From: WLMZ01 sp043753895
GTDB lineage: Bacteria; Actinomycetota; Acidimicrobiia; Acidimicrobiales; Ilumatobacteraceae
Direction of reading: 5' to 3'
NCBI GenBank assembly: GCA_043753895.1
Contig: JAYUWK010000122.1
Span: 11,588-75,587 of the forward strand
DNA length: 64,000 nucleotides
This document shows, piece after piece, positions 24,666-33,448 of the stretch. The notes under the pieces are model-generated. The model searched no databases. It was given only the letters and a program-made list of their open reading frames with translations, and was not told the DNA's origin. A program made the position numbers and the translations under genes. Each line of letters opens with the position of its first letter. The stretch's first letter is position 1.

Positions 24666-25787
24666 TCAGTCCGGTGCGGCCTCGGTCGCGGGATCCTGCA
24701 GCACGAGGTCGGCCTGCTCGGCGGAGAACTGATAGACCTCGGCGGCCTCCCAATGGCACCAGATGGCGTCGCCGGGGGCGAGCCGAACGGCGCCCTGCCG
24801 GGGCAACAGCGCAAGGACATCTCGGTCTGCGGTGCGCACCACGTATTGCAACACGTCGCCGTAGTGCGAGACACCGGCAACACTGCCTGCGATCACGTTG
24901 ACGGCACGGCCCGGATCGGTGCTGCTGAGTTGGATGCACTCGGGGCGAATCGCTGCAAGCGCGGGCTGGCCCTCTGCCACGGTCTCCTCGGGGTTCGAAG
25001 CGACGAACACGGTGCCGTCGTCGGCGCGGACTCCGTGACCGGTGGACACGCCCTTCCAGAAGTTGTTGCGTCCGATGAAGCCAGCCACGAACGCTGAGGC
25101 CGGGTGCTCGTACACGGTTTCGGGATCGGCGAGTTGCTCGACATGGCCGTCGAGCATGATCGCAATGCGATCGCTCATCCCCATCGCCTCTTCCTGGTCG
25201 TGCGTGACGAAGACGAACGTGATACCGAGTTGGCTCTGCAGCAGTTTCAGTTCGATCTGCATCTCTTCGCGCAACTTGCGATCGAGCGCCCCGAGCGGCT
25301 CGTCGAGCAACAGCACGCTCGGCCGGTTCACCAGGGCACGTGCCAAGGCGACGCGCTGTTGTTGACCGCCCGACATCTGGCGCGGCTTGCGATCGGCGAG
25401 CGGACGCATCTTGACCATGTCGAGTGCCTCGGTCACTCGGGTGGCGATGTCGCTCTTGGAGACATGCCGCTGACGTAATCCGTATGCGACGTTCTCGGCA
25501 ACGGTCATGTGCGGGAACAGCGCGTACTGCTGGAAGACGGTGTTGACATCGCGCTTATATGGCGGCACGCCTTGCACGAATTCGCCGCTGATACGGATGA
25601 AACCCTCGTCGGGCTGCTCGAAACCGGCGAGCATGCGCAAGGTCGTGGTCTTGCCACAGCCGCTGGGGCCCAACAAGGACAGGAACTCGCCGGCGTGAAT
25701 ATCGAGGTTGAGTGTGTCGACGGCAACCATCGAACCGAAGCGCTTGGTCACGTCGACCAGTTCGACGCTGCCACGATCTTGGCTCAT
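24666..25787 (-). CDS. potA: Polyamine-type ABC transporter ATPase (PotA-like)
   Basis: A 373-residue ATPase with an N-terminal ABC domain and a C-terminal TOBE domain. Walker A is LGPSGCGKTTTLRM, the Q-loop VFQQYALFPHMTV, the signature MSGGQQQRVALARAL, Walker B LLLDEPLGALD and the H-loop FVTHDQEEAM. The TOBE region (LAAIRPECIQL, GVSHYGDVLQYVV) is that of PotA/FbpC-type subunits. A GAGAGG ribosome site lies before the ATG. It is first in the potA-D-B-C operon, with a paired direct repeat about 30-50 bases upstream that might bind a regulator. Confidence 0.92.
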   Translation of the reverse strand: MSQDRGSVELVDVTKRFGSMVAVDTLNLDIHAGEFLSLLGPSGCGKTTTLRMLAGFEQPDEGFIRISGEFVQGVPPYKRDVNTVFQQYALFPHMTVAENVAYGLRQRHVSKSDIATRVTEALDMVKMRPLADRKPRQMSGGQQQRVALARALVNRPSVLLLDEPLGALDRKLREEMQIELKLLQSQLGITFVFVTHDQEEAMGMSDRIAIMLDGHVEQLADPETVYEHPASAFVAGFIGRNNFWKGVSTGHGVRADDGTVFVASNPEETVAEGQPALAAIRPECIQLSSTDPGRAVNVIAGSVAGVSHYGDVLQYVVRTADRDVLALLPRQGAVRLAPGDAIWCHWEAAEVYQFSAEQADLVLQDPATEAAPD

Positions 25788-25814
25788 TCGTTGTTTCCTC
25801 TCACGTCACACGGA

Positions 25815-25840
25815 TACCGACGCGGACGGTACCGACGCGG
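25815..25840. repeat. Paired 11-bp direct repeat upstream of potA
   Basis: The 11-mer taccgacgcgg occurs at 25815-25825 and 25830-25840, a spacing of 15 bases. It lies 28-53 bases upstream of the potA start. Its position suits a regulator site, but no palindrome is evident and the role is unproven. Confidence 0.35.
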
Positions 25841-25934
25841 CGTTGACAGCGAGGGGTCTGCTCGCAAACGCACCGACGCTCAGATCAGTGTAGAGAGCCA
25901 ACGCCGTGAGCGCGAAAATGCGACAGCGTTCTGC

Positions 25935-26369
25935 TCACTCACCGTCTTCGGGATCCGGCACAACAAGAATCGGAATCGGGCCACGGTGAACGAGCTCATA
26001 GGTTGTGGAACCCAGTAGGGCAGCGCGTAGCGGACCGCGACCCCCGTGACCCACCACGATCAATTCGGCCTGGTGCGCCTCGGCGGCGATGATGAGGCTG
26101 TCGACCGCTCGGTCGCGGATGAGCTCGACGCTCACGTGCACGTCGGGGAAGGTCTCGATCAGACGTACGCGCACAGCCTGAGTGACCTCGTCGGCGATGG
26201 CCTCGATCTGATCCTCGAGTGGGCCCCCGCGTGGCCCCATCGAGGACGCCTCGTAGCCAAACACCAACACCACCCCACGGCCGAGTTGCTGCGCGAGGCG
26301 AGTTGCAAAGATTGCAGCAGACTCGCCGCTGCCGTCGGGTCCGATGCCTACGACGATGTCACCAGCCAT
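25935..26369 (-). CDS. Universal stress protein (UspA family)
   Basis: A 144-residue single-domain Usp. The ATP-binding signature GHGGRGPLRAALLGSTTYEL (G-2x-G-9x-G-S/T) and the start GDIVVGIGPDGSGESAAIFA are clear, so it should bind ATP. Its first 11 bases overlap the end of the APC permease gene and an AAGGAG site stands before the ATG, so the two are co-expressed. Usp genes are often coupled with transporters, where they may sense energy state; this is inferred. Confidence 0.88.
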   Translation of the reverse strand: MAGDIVVGIGPDGSGESAAIFATRLAQQLGRGVVLVFGYEASSMGPRGGPLEDQIEAIADEVTQAVRVRLIETFPDVHVSVELIRDRAVDSLIIAAEAHQAELIVVGHGGRGPLRAALLGSTTYELVHRGPIPILVVPDPEDGE

Positions 26370-27936
26370 GTCGGTTCTCCTTGGTATAGGTACCGAGCGG
26401 TGCCGCCAACGTGTTCTCGCCGTACGGATCGGGGACGGTATGAATGGGATCAGAGGAGTAGCTGAAGAACGTGGGGTACTTGAAACTGCACCAGATCATG
26501 AGCGGAATACCCACGGCCAACAGCAGCGTGCCGATGACCAGCACCGTGCCGACGCCAAACAGCAGCCCATAGCCATACGCCACGTTTCGCGCATCCCACA
26601 CGGTCTTGCAGAACACGAAGATCAAAACGACACCACCGAAGAGAGGCAGAAACCCGATCAGCAAGAAGTTCTTGGCCGAGACGAAGAGGTACCGGCGGTA
26701 GTACCACACGCACGAGAGCCCCGAGACTCCGTAGTAGACCGCGATCGCCATACCAACCGCAGCAATCGATGCGCTGTACGCATCCGTCGACGTGTTGTGG
26801 CTGATGAGTACCAGAAGCAAATACCACGCAATCGAGATGCCGCCGAACAGCCACGTGCTGAAGTCAGGAGTGAGCTGCGTGTGGTTGATTTGCGCCAGCT
26901 TCTTCGGGCCGGCGCCGTGGGCCCCCATCGACAACATCGTGCGGGTCGCAGGCAAGATGGTGGTCTGGCACGACGCCGCTGCCGAGGTGAGCACGGCGAT
27001 GATGAGCAATTTGACGAAAATGGTGGGCAGGGCCACCTTGCCCGCCGCATAGATCGCGTCGCCGCTGTTGTCGGAGACGAACGTCGGGCCGAGCAGCGAG
27101 ACCACACCGTAGGAGGTGAGCAGGTAGATCGCGAGCAGGATGAAAGTGGACAGCACTGCGGCGATACCCGGCGTGCGGCTCGAGTCCTCGGTTTCTTCGT
27201 TCACAGACACACAGGTATCCCAGCCCCAGTAGGCGAAGATCGCAACGACGAGTCCTGCGGTGATCGCTTGGGTGGAAAGACCCGACGGCGACATCCACGA
27301 CAGGCTGGGCCTGATCGAGTGGTACACGGTTGCAACACCGTCGCCGTTGATTGCCGTTCTCGAGGTGCCGTGAAATGCCTTCACGATCGCAACGATGGCG
27401 AAGACGCTGAGGATGGCGACCTCGGTGCTGAGCAGGATGACCTGCGACTTGGCCGAGAGTTCGATTCCCTTCCAACAGATCCAGCACATCGCCACAATGA
27501 ACAACATGCCAATCGTGGTCGTGAGATAGATGTTCTGGGCCAGCCTCTCGCTGAACAGCAACACGAGATACTGACCCGAGATACCTGCCAGGTTCGGCAT
27601 GATGACGAGGTCGGCAACGATGCAACCCCATCCACTGATCCACCCGGCGCGGGGTCCGAAGGCGCGCACTCCCCAGGTGAAGTTCGTGCCGCAATCCGGA
27701 TCGGCCCTGTTGAGGTAATAGAACGCAGCCGCAATGCACCCCATCGGCACGAACGCGAAGAGCATGATGAACGGGGCCTTCAAGCCAGCGGCGTCGGCGA
27801 TGCCGCCAATGCCCGCAGCGAGGCTGTAACCCGGCGCGGTTGACGCAACACCGATCACAATGACGGCGATCAGGCCGAGAGACCCGCCCTTCAGGCCCTT
27901 GTCTGCCATTGATGGCTGCTGTACTGCCGTACTCAC
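26359..27936 (-). CDS. APC superfamily amino acid/polyamine permease
   Basis: A 525-residue secondary transporter with about 12 membrane spans. The first span carries the substrate-binding glycine-rich break (LIAVIVIGVASTAPGYSLAA). The conserved loop AFYYLNRADPDCGTNFTWGV and YWGWDTCVSVNEETEDSSRT in span 6 fit the amino acid/polyamine/organocation family. The GTG start is at 27936. It is coupled to the Usp gene and divergent from the Lrp-type regulator, which probably controls it. It gives a second uptake route next to the pot ABC transporter; the exact substrate is inferred. Confidence 0.88.
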   Translation of the reverse strand: MSTAVQQPSMADKGLKGGSLGLIAVIVIGVASTAPGYSLAAGIGGIADAAGLKAPFIMLFAFVPMGCIAAAFYYLNRADPDCGTNFTWGVRAFGPRAGWISGWGCIVADLVIMPNLAGISGQYLVLLFSERLAQNIYLTTTIGMLFIVAMCWICWKGIELSAKSQVILLSTEVAILSVFAIVAIVKAFHGTSRTAINGDGVATVYHSIRPSLSWMSPSGLSTQAITAGLVVAIFAYWGWDTCVSVNEETEDSSRTPGIAAVLSTFILLAIYLLTSYGVVSLLGPTFVSDNSGDAIYAAGKVALPTIFVKLLIIAVLTSAAASCQTTILPATRTMLSMGAHGAGPKKLAQINHTQLTPDFSTWLFGGISIAWYLLLVLISHNTSTDAYSASIAAVGMAIAVYYGVSGLSCVWYYRRYLFVSAKNFLLIGFLPLFGGVVLIFVFCKTVWDARNVAYGYGLLFGVGTVLVIGTLLLAVGIPLMIWCSFKYPTFFSYSSDPIHTVPDPYGENTLAAPLGTYTKENRHGW

Positions 27937-28139
27937 GGTCCCCCACTCGCGCCCGCGGGCACGGGCAGTCCTGCTCCGATGTCGGGATCAACCGCCCCCG
28001 GCTCCGGGACAACTTCAGTCAACGTATCACTGGGCTCTGAGGTCGCTGCCCTGTTGTCGGCTCTGCAACGCGGGGTCACCTCATAGAAATGGCCGATTCA
28101 TTTGCTGAAACATGCGAACGGGGGCATGATCCGTGCTGT

Positions 28140-28598
28140 ATGGATCGCAGAAACCCCCACGTCGACGACACCGACCGCGCCATCATCGAGCAATTGCAGA
28201 CCGACGGACGAATCTCCTACACCCGCCTCGGTGCCGCCATTGGTCTCTCAGAGGCAGCGGCACGTCAGCGCGTTCAACGACTGATGGACGGCGGCGTGGT
28301 GCAGGTGGTAGCCGTCACCAATCCGTTGTCGCTCGGGTATCGCCGGATGGCGATGATCGGCGTGCGCACCGAAGGTCCCACCGAGGGCATCGCCGCAGCG
28401 CTGGAGGCCTTCCCCGATATCGAGTACCTCGTGGTCACCGCCGGTTCATTTGACCTCATGTGCGAGGTTGTCGTGCCCGACGACTCTGCGCTGCTGAACC
28501 TGACCAATCGCATCCGCTCGGTGCCGGGCGTCAGCAACACCGAGACGTTCATCTACCTGTCGTTGGTGAAACAGACCTACGCATGGGGCGCCCATTGA
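28140..28598 (+). CDS. Lrp/AsnC-family regulator of the polyamine block
   Basis: A 152-residue Lrp/AsnC regulator. The winged HTH is HVDDTDRAIIEQLQTDGRIS through RLGAAIGLSEAAARQRVQRL. The C-terminal RAM effector domain runs from GYRRMAMIGVRTEG to the end (VPGVSNTETFIYLSLVKQ). The ATG at 28140 gives a normal length; ATG 28089 would add 17 residues. It is divergent from the APC permease and overlaps the aminotransferase start by 16 bases, so it likely senses an amine or amino acid and controls both sides. Confidence 0.88.
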   Translation: MDRRNPHVDDTDRAIIEQLQTDGRISYTRLGAAIGLSEAAARQRVQRLMDGGVVQVVAVTNPLSLGYRRMAMIGVRTEGPTEGIAAALEAFPDIEYLVVTAGSFDLMCEVVVPDDSALLNLTNRIRSVPGVSNTETFIYLSLVKQTYAWGAH

Positions 28599-29983
28599 GC
28601 ATCGAAGCCAACCCGGCGGAGTTTGACATGCAAGCGGCCGCGCGTCGGCACCTCTGGGGCCACTTCACACAACTGAGCGGATTCCAGCGCAGCCCGCTGG
28701 CGGTGATCACCCACGGTGAAGGCAATTACATCTTCGATCAGCATGGCCACCGGCTCCTCGATGGATTGTCCGGGCTGTTCACCGTGCAGGTGGGACACGG
28801 TCGACGTGAGTTGGCCGAGGCCGGCACCGCTCAAGCAGCCACGCTGGCCTACTTCCCGTTGTGGAGCTTCGGTCATGAGCCGGCAATCCGTTTGGCGGCA
28901 CGTCTGGCCGAGTTGGCGCCGGGCGATCTGAACCGTGTGTTCTTCACCACTGGTGGAGGCGAGGCCGTGGAGAGCGCATGGAAACTTGCGATCCAATACT
29001 TCACAGCAATCGGCCAGCCGATGCGGCGCAAGGTGATCAGTCGCCACTACGCGTACCACGGCACCACGCTCGGGGCCCTCTCCATCACCGGGATCCCGGC
29101 GATCAAGAATCCGTGGGAGCCGCTGATGCCCGGCACGGTGAAGGTCGCCAACACCAATCAGTATCGCTGTGGGATGTGCGCACAGACGGGAGCGTGCAGC
29201 TTGGCCTGCGCCGACGACATCGAAGCGTGCATTCTGATGGAGGGTCCCGACACCGTGGCGTGCGTGATCATGGAGCCCGTGCAGAACACCGGCGGAGCGC
29301 TGGTGCCTCCACCCGGCTACTGGCAGCGCGTCCGAGAGATCTGCGACAGGTATGGCGTGCTGCTCGTCAGCGATGAGGTCATCTGCGCATTTGGCCGGCT
29401 CGGTCATTGGTTCGGTTGCGAACGATTCGGGTACCAACCCGACGTGATCGTGTTCGCCAAGGGCGTCACCAGCGGCTACGCGCCGCTTGGCGGCATCATC
29501 GTCAGCGACCGCCTGGCCGCACCGTTTCTCGAGGACAACCGTGTCTTTCTCCACGGCCTCACGTTCGGCGGGCACCCGGTGAGTTGCGCCGTCGCGTTAG
29601 CGAACATCGAACTGATGGAGCACGAGGATCTGCTCGGCAACGTGCTGCGCAATGAATCAGTGTTCGACGAGGTCATGGCGCGTGTGGGTGAGCTTCCCAT
29701 CGTCGGCCAAGTTCGAGGCTGTGGCTATTTTCGCGTGGCCGAACTCGTGAAGGACAAAGACAACCGAACCACCTTCACCGACGAGGAATGCGATTGGTTG
29801 CTGCGTGGTGTGCTCTCGCCGGCGCTCTACAAAGCGGGGCTGTTCTGCCGCGCCGACGACCGGGCCGATCCGGTGGTCGTACTGTCACCGCCGCTCACGT
29901 GCGGCCCGGAAGAGCTTCGCTTCATCGGCGACACGCTCGTTGAAGTTTTCACCAACGCGTGGAACGACTTCCAGTCGAGATGA
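28583..29983 (+). CDS. Class III omega-aminotransferase (putrescine/beta-alanine:pyruvate type)
   Basis: A PLP aminotransferase of about 466 residues. It starts with DMQAAARRHLWGHFTQLSGF, has the phosphate-binding TTGGGEAVESAWKL, the YAYHGTTLGALSITG segment, the cofactor Asp in VLLVSDEVICAFGR, and the Schiff-base Lys in VIVFAKGVTSGYAPLGG. The subfamily (SpuC, taurine- or omega-amino-acid:pyruvate) transfers terminal amino groups. With pot genes and a PatD-like dehydrogenase nearby, putrescine to 4-aminobutanal is the likeliest reaction. The ATG at 28583 overlaps lrp by 16 bases; a TTG at 28595 overlapping the lrp stop is possible. Confidence 0.88.
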   Translation: MGRPLSIEANPAEFDMQAAARRHLWGHFTQLSGFQRSPLAVITHGEGNYIFDQHGHRLLDGLSGLFTVQVGHGRRELAEAGTAQAATLAYFPLWSFGHEPAIRLAARLAELAPGDLNRVFFTTGGGEAVESAWKLAIQYFTAIGQPMRRKVISRHYAYHGTTLGALSITGIPAIKNPWEPLMPGTVKVANTNQYRCGMCAQTGACSLACADDIEACILMEGPDTVACVIMEPVQNTGGALVPPPGYWQRVREICDRYGVLLVSDEVICAFGRLGHWFGCERFGYQPDVIVFAKGVTSGYAPLGGIIVSDRLAAPFLEDNRVFLHGLTFGGHPVSCAVALANIELMEHEDLLGNVLRNESVFDEVMARVGELPIVGQVRGCGYFRVAELVKDKDNRTTFTDEECDWLLRGVLSPALYKAGLFCRADDRADPVVVLSPPLTCGPEELRFIGDTLVEVFTNAWNDFQSR

Positions 29984-30663
29984 GCGACGACAAGCCGACC
30001 CTCGACGAGCACGCGTGGGGCCTGGTCTCCAGTGGCGAGACTCGATGGCCAGCGGCGCTCGCCATGGTCGGAGCCCTGATGCTGCAGATCCGTCTGCCCG
30101 AAAAGCTCACGGTGGGACCGCGCTGGATGCTGCCTGCGATTGAAGCGTTGGTGCTCGTCACATTGCTCATCGTGAGTCCGACCAAGTTCGACGAGACGTC
30201 GCGCGATGTACGGTTCGTGTCACTCGGGCTCATCGCGATTCTGTCGATTGCAAATGCAACAACACTTGGCCTGCTCATGCACAACCTGCTCAAGTCGGGC
30301 AGCACCCTTCCGGGGCGCTCGCTCATCTATTCGGCCGTGTCCGTCTGGCTGACTGGTGTCATCGCCTATGCACTCTGGTACTGGGAGATCGATCGAGGCG
30401 GGCCGAGCAGACGGTCCCGCGCCGACCACGCCCCTCCGGACTTCTGGTTCCCTCAGATGGAGAACCCGGGGGTCACACGGGGCGTGTGGTCCCCACACTT
30501 CCTCGACTACCTCTACGTGTCGGTCACGAACTCATCTGCGTTCAGCCCCACCGACGCCCTGCCACTCACACTGCGCGCCAAGGCGCTGATGACGGCCCAG
30601 TCGCTCACATCGCTGGCCACGATCGTGGTCGTGGGCGCCCGCGCCGTCAACATTCTCAAGTGA
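29980..30663 (+). CDS. Hypothetical membrane protein, 227 residues
   Basis: An integral membrane protein with about five or six hydrophobic helices. The pre-terminal motif DYLYVSVTNSSAFSPTDALP followed by RAKALMTAQSLTSLATIVVV recurs in a widespread actinomycete family of unknown function that resembles a small ion-channel module; I do not recall a firm name. The ATG overlaps the aminotransferase stop (ATGA), so it belongs to the same operon. A role in handling the imported substrate is only inferred. Confidence 0.7.
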   Translation: MSDDKPTLDEHAWGLVSSGETRWPAALAMVGALMLQIRLPEKLTVGPRWMLPAIEALVLVTLLIVSPTKFDETSRDVRFVSLGLIAILSIANATTLGLLMHNLLKSGSTLPGRSLIYSAVSVWLTGVIAYALWYWEIDRGGPSRRSRADHAPPDFWFPQMENPGVTRGVWSPHFLDYLYVSVTNSSAFSPTDALPLTLRAKALMTAQSLTSLATIVVVGARAVNILK

Positions 30664-30727
30664 GCAAACATGCGTGATGTAGAACTGCACGGGGACGCGG
30701 CCAACACTGATGCGGTCCGGAGGTCTT

Positions 30728-31270
30728 ATGGAAGAAACTGAAGTTCCACCATCGTTCACCCACGACTGCGAAGCGTGCCGGGTCATCGACCGTTTCGACG
30801 GTGTCGAAGACGGCCAACTCGGCAAGCCCGGGCACTTCCGAGTGCTCGACGAACGAACGCTTTTCAGCCGGGTTCGCAAAGCCGAGGGCTCGGTGGCCGA
30901 CGGCGTCACAGCCTTTGCCGGGTCGATGAAGTTCGTCTACATTCACGCGATTTGGTTCGGCGTCTGGGTGGCCGGCAACATCGGTCTGGCCGGGCTGAAC
31001 TACCAGTTCGACAAGTTCCCCTTCGGTCTGCTCACGATGATCGTGTCGCTCGAGGCCATCTTCCTTGCAACGTTCGTGATGATCAGCCAGAACCGTCAGG
31101 CGGCGCGTTCTGATATCCGCAGCCGTCTCGATTTCGAGAACAACCTGCGTTCTGAGATCTGGTCGGTACACATCGGTCAAGCGCTCGGCATCGATGTGCC
31201 TCACGTCGAGGAACTGGTCCAGAAAGCCATCGCCGCTGCCGAGGAACGGTTGCTGCGAGAGGAGGCATGA
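30728..31270 (+). CDS. DUF1003 membrane protein
   Basis: A 180-residue protein matching DUF1003. The first span is FVYIHAIWFGVWVAGNIGL, followed by QFDKFPFGLLTMIVSLEAIF and VMISQNRQAARSDIRSRLDF, giving two membrane helices and a cytoplasmic helical tail. An N-terminal CEACRVIDRF motif with a Cys pair (HDCEAC) precedes the domain. A GGAGG site lies four bases before the ATG at 30728. The function is unknown. Its stop directly abuts the stop of the convergent aldehyde dehydrogenase, with no base between them. Confidence 0.8.
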   Translation: MEETEVPPSFTHDCEACRVIDRFDGVEDGQLGKPGHFRVLDERTLFSRVRKAEGSVADGVTAFAGSMKFVYIHAIWFGVWVAGNIGLAGLNYQFDKFPFGLLTMIVSLEAIFLATFVMISQNRQAARSDIRSRLDFENNLRSEIWSVHIGQALGIDVPHVEELVQKAIAAAEERLLREEA

Positions 31271-32698
31271 TCAGCTGTTGATATTGGCCATCACGTGCTT
31301 GATGCGCGTGTAGTCCTCGAGGGCGTATGCCGAGAGATCCTTCCCGTAGCCGCTCTTCTTATAGCCACCGTGGGGCATCTCGGCGACGAGCGGGATGTGG
31401 GTGTTGATCCACACGCATCCGAAGTCGAGTCGCTTCGACATACGCATCGCCCGCCCGAAATCGCGGGTCCACACCGATGACGCAAGGCCATACTCCACGC
31501 CGTTCGCCCAGCGCACGGCTTCGTCCTCGTCGGAGAACTTCTGCACGGTGATCACCGGCCCGAACACCTCGCTCTGGATCATCTCATCGTTCTGCAACAG
31601 GTTCGCGACGACGGTGGGCGAATAGAAGTAACCAACCCCACCGACGGCACTGCCACCGGCCACGACAGTGGCATGATCGGGAACCCGATCGACGAAACCG
31701 CTGACACGGGCCAACTGACCGGCATTGTTCACCGGGCCGAAGAGCACGTCCTCGTCATCTGGCATGCCGGTCTTGATGCCCGACGCGGCCGTCGCCAACG
31801 CAGCGACGAACTCGTCGTAGACACCTGCGGACACGAGTACCCGCGTGGCTGCCGTGCAGTCCTGGCCGGCGTTGAAAAACCCGGCGGTGGAGATGCCTTC
31901 AACAGCGGCAGCGATGTCGGCGTCGTCGAATACGACGACCGGTGCCTTGCCTCCGAGTTCGAGGTGGAGCCGCTTCAGGCTGTGCGATGCTGCCTCTGCG
32001 ACTTCCATGCCGGCGCGCACCGAGCCGGTGATACTGACCATCGACGGAGTGTCGTGGAGCACCATCGATCGACCCGTGTCGCGATCGCCGCACACCACAT
32101 TGAGCACGCCGGCCGGCAGGAACTCGGCTGCGATCTCGGCGAGCAATGTGGTACTCGCGGGCGTCGTGTCGCTGGGCTTAAGCACCACGCTGTTTCCCGC
32201 AGCGATCGCCGGAGCGAACTTCCACACGGCCATCATCATCGGATAGTTCCAGGGCGCAACCTGGGCGCATACACCCACCGGCTCACGGCGGATGTAGCTG
32301 GTCATGCCACGCATGTATTCGCCAGCGGACTTTCCTTCGAGGTTGCGCGCTGCCGCTGCGAAGAACCGGATCTGGTCGACCATCGGTGGAATTTCCTCGC
32401 TTCGGGTCAGGCCGACGGGCTTGCCGGTGTTCTCGACCTCGATCGCGATCAGTTCCTCGGCGCGGGCCTCGACCGCATCAGCGATGCGGAACAACGCAAG
32501 CGAACGCTCCGACGGTGTGCTGTCTTTCCACACCTCGAAAGCCGCGGCAGCTGCCGACATCGCCGCGTTCACATCGGCGGTACCTGACAGCGTTGCCGTT
32601 GCGTATTGCTCGCCCGTGGCCGGATTGACGACGACCGAGGTGCGACCATCGGCCGCGTCGACGTGTTGGCCGTTGATGAAGTTCTTGAACCCCTGCAT
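31271..32698 (-). CDS. Aldehyde dehydrogenase, gamma-aminobutyraldehyde type (PatD/YdcW-like)
   Basis: A 475-residue NAD-dependent aldehyde dehydrogenase. The NAD cradle is VAPWNYPMMMAVWKFAPAIA, the catalytic Glu is in LHLELGGKAPVVVFDDADI, and the nucleophile is in FFNAGQDCTAATR. The closing block TWVNTH-like (CVWINTHIPLVAEMPHGGYK, then SGYGKDLSAYALEDYT) is distinctive for aminobutyraldehyde dehydrogenases such as YdcW. It would oxidise 4-aminobutanal to GABA after the aminotransferase step. The start is the ATG at 32698 behind GAGAGG; a longer Pro-rich frame upstream is repeat-derived and not real. Confidence 0.9.
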   Translation of the reverse strand: MQGFKNFINGQHVDAADGRTSVVVNPATGEQYATATLSGTADVNAAMSAAAAAFEVWKDSTPSERSLALFRIADAVEARAEELIAIEVENTGKPVGLTRSEEIPPMVDQIRFFAAAARNLEGKSAGEYMRGMTSYIRREPVGVCAQVAPWNYPMMMAVWKFAPAIAAGNSVVLKPSDTTPASTTLLAEIAAEFLPAGVLNVVCGDRDTGRSMVLHDTPSMVSITGSVRAGMEVAEAASHSLKRLHLELGGKAPVVVFDDADIAAAVEGISTAGFFNAGQDCTAATRVLVSAGVYDEFVAALATAASGIKTGMPDDEDVLFGPVNNAGQLARVSGFVDRVPDHATVVAGGSAVGGVGYFYSPTVVANLLQNDEMIQSEVFGPVITVQKFSDEDEAVRWANGVEYGLASSVWTRDFGRAMRMSKRLDFGCVWINTHIPLVAEMPHGGYKKSGYGKDLSAYALEDYTRIKHVMANINS

Positions 32699-32877
32699 GG
32701 GTCTCGGTCCTCTCGTGGAAGTTGCTCTGCCAAGACTACGCGGATCACCGCCGCCACACCTCCCGCCCGCCATCACCTCCCTCGCCACCACCCGAGCCCA
32801 GTCCGCTCGGGCGCGCCTCGCGCCACCACCTGGCGCGCATCGCGCCCAACAAACAGGGCTGAGCCAGGTTCCGGGTG

Positions 32878-32925
32878 GTGCGGGCGGGGGTGCGGGCGAG
32901 GGTGCGGGCGAGGGTGCGGGCGGGT
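32878..32925. repeat. Four tandem 12-bp repeats upstream of the aldehyde dehydrogenase
   Basis: Four copies of a 12-mer close to gtgcgggcgagg start at 32878, 32890, 32902 and 32914. They lie in the 241-base gap between aldR and the aldehyde dehydrogenase. The gap is otherwise rich in GC inverted repeats (for example around 32810-32850) and holds no gene. Confidence 0.8.
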
Positions 32926-32939
32926 GGCCAGGGCGCGGG

Positions 32940-33380
32940 TCAGCCGGTGACGCCGCGGAGGACGACCTTGCTCTCGGTGCTCGCCACGCCAGCATCGGCT
33001 TTCAGCCATCGAATGAACGCGTCGAGTCCTTCGGCACCGCGGCAGTCGACCATCACCATGTAGTCGGCCTTGCCCGTGACGTACGCGGCAAAGGTGACCT
33101 CGGCGCGCCCTGCGAGTTTCGCTTCGAACTCGTCGGGGTTCATCGCCGGCGGTAGACCGACGTCGATGACGGCCCGCACGTCGTTGCCCAGTGCCGCCGG
33201 GTCTACGACCACCTGATAGCCGCGGATGATGCCGCGTCGTTCCATCGCGCGTACCCGTTCGGCGGTGGAGGTGGACGACAGGTGGACGCGCTCGCCGAGC
33301 TCGCGCCAACTCAGCCGCGCATCACCACGTAGTTGATCGAGGATTCGATGGTCGATCTTGGATATTGCCGCTGTTTCCAC
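32940..33380 (-). CDS. aldR: Lrp/AsnC-family regulator, AldR-like
   Basis: A 146-residue Lrp/AsnC protein. The HTH is SKIDHRILDQLRGDARLSWR to LSSTSTAERVRAMERRGI. The RAM effector domain follows (NDVRAVIDVGLPPAMNPDEF, YVTGKADYMVMVDCRG). It stands divergent from alanine dehydrogenase across 68 bases, the same arrangement as Mycobacterium tuberculosis aldR-ald, where AldR controls ald in response to alanine. The GTG at 33380 is the start. A role in the neighbouring aldehyde dehydrogenase promoter is also possible. Confidence 0.87.
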   Translation of the reverse strand: METAAISKIDHRILDQLRGDARLSWRELGERVHLSSTSTAERVRAMERRGIIRGYQVVVDPAALGNDVRAVIDVGLPPAMNPDEFEAKLAGRAEVTFAAYVTGKADYMVMVDCRGAEGLDAFIRWLKADAGVASTESKVVLRGVTG

Positions 33381-33407
33381 GGCCAGATGGTACTTCTGCC
33401 ACTGATT

Positions 33408-33433
33408 ACCTTCAACAACTTGGCGTGAAAGGT
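33408..33433. promoter_or_regulatory. Candidate Lrp-type operator between aldR and ald
   Basis: An imperfect inverted repeat, ACCTTCA at 33408-33414 and TGAAAGGT at 33426-33433, lies midway between the two start codons. Its spacing and near-symmetry fit an AldR binding site. It is the only dyad I see in the 68-base gap. Confidence 0.4.
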
Positions 33434-33448
33434 GCGCATCATAACGCA

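Noticed and set aside
32878..32925. CRISPR-like array
   Set aside because: The units are 12 bp with no spacers and no cas genes are near; it is a simple tandem repeat.
32699..32995. N-terminal extension of the aldehyde dehydrogenase
   Set aside because: The upstream frame is Pro/Ala/Arg-rich and comes from the 12-bp tandem repeats. The ATG at 32698 has a ribosome site and gives a normal length.
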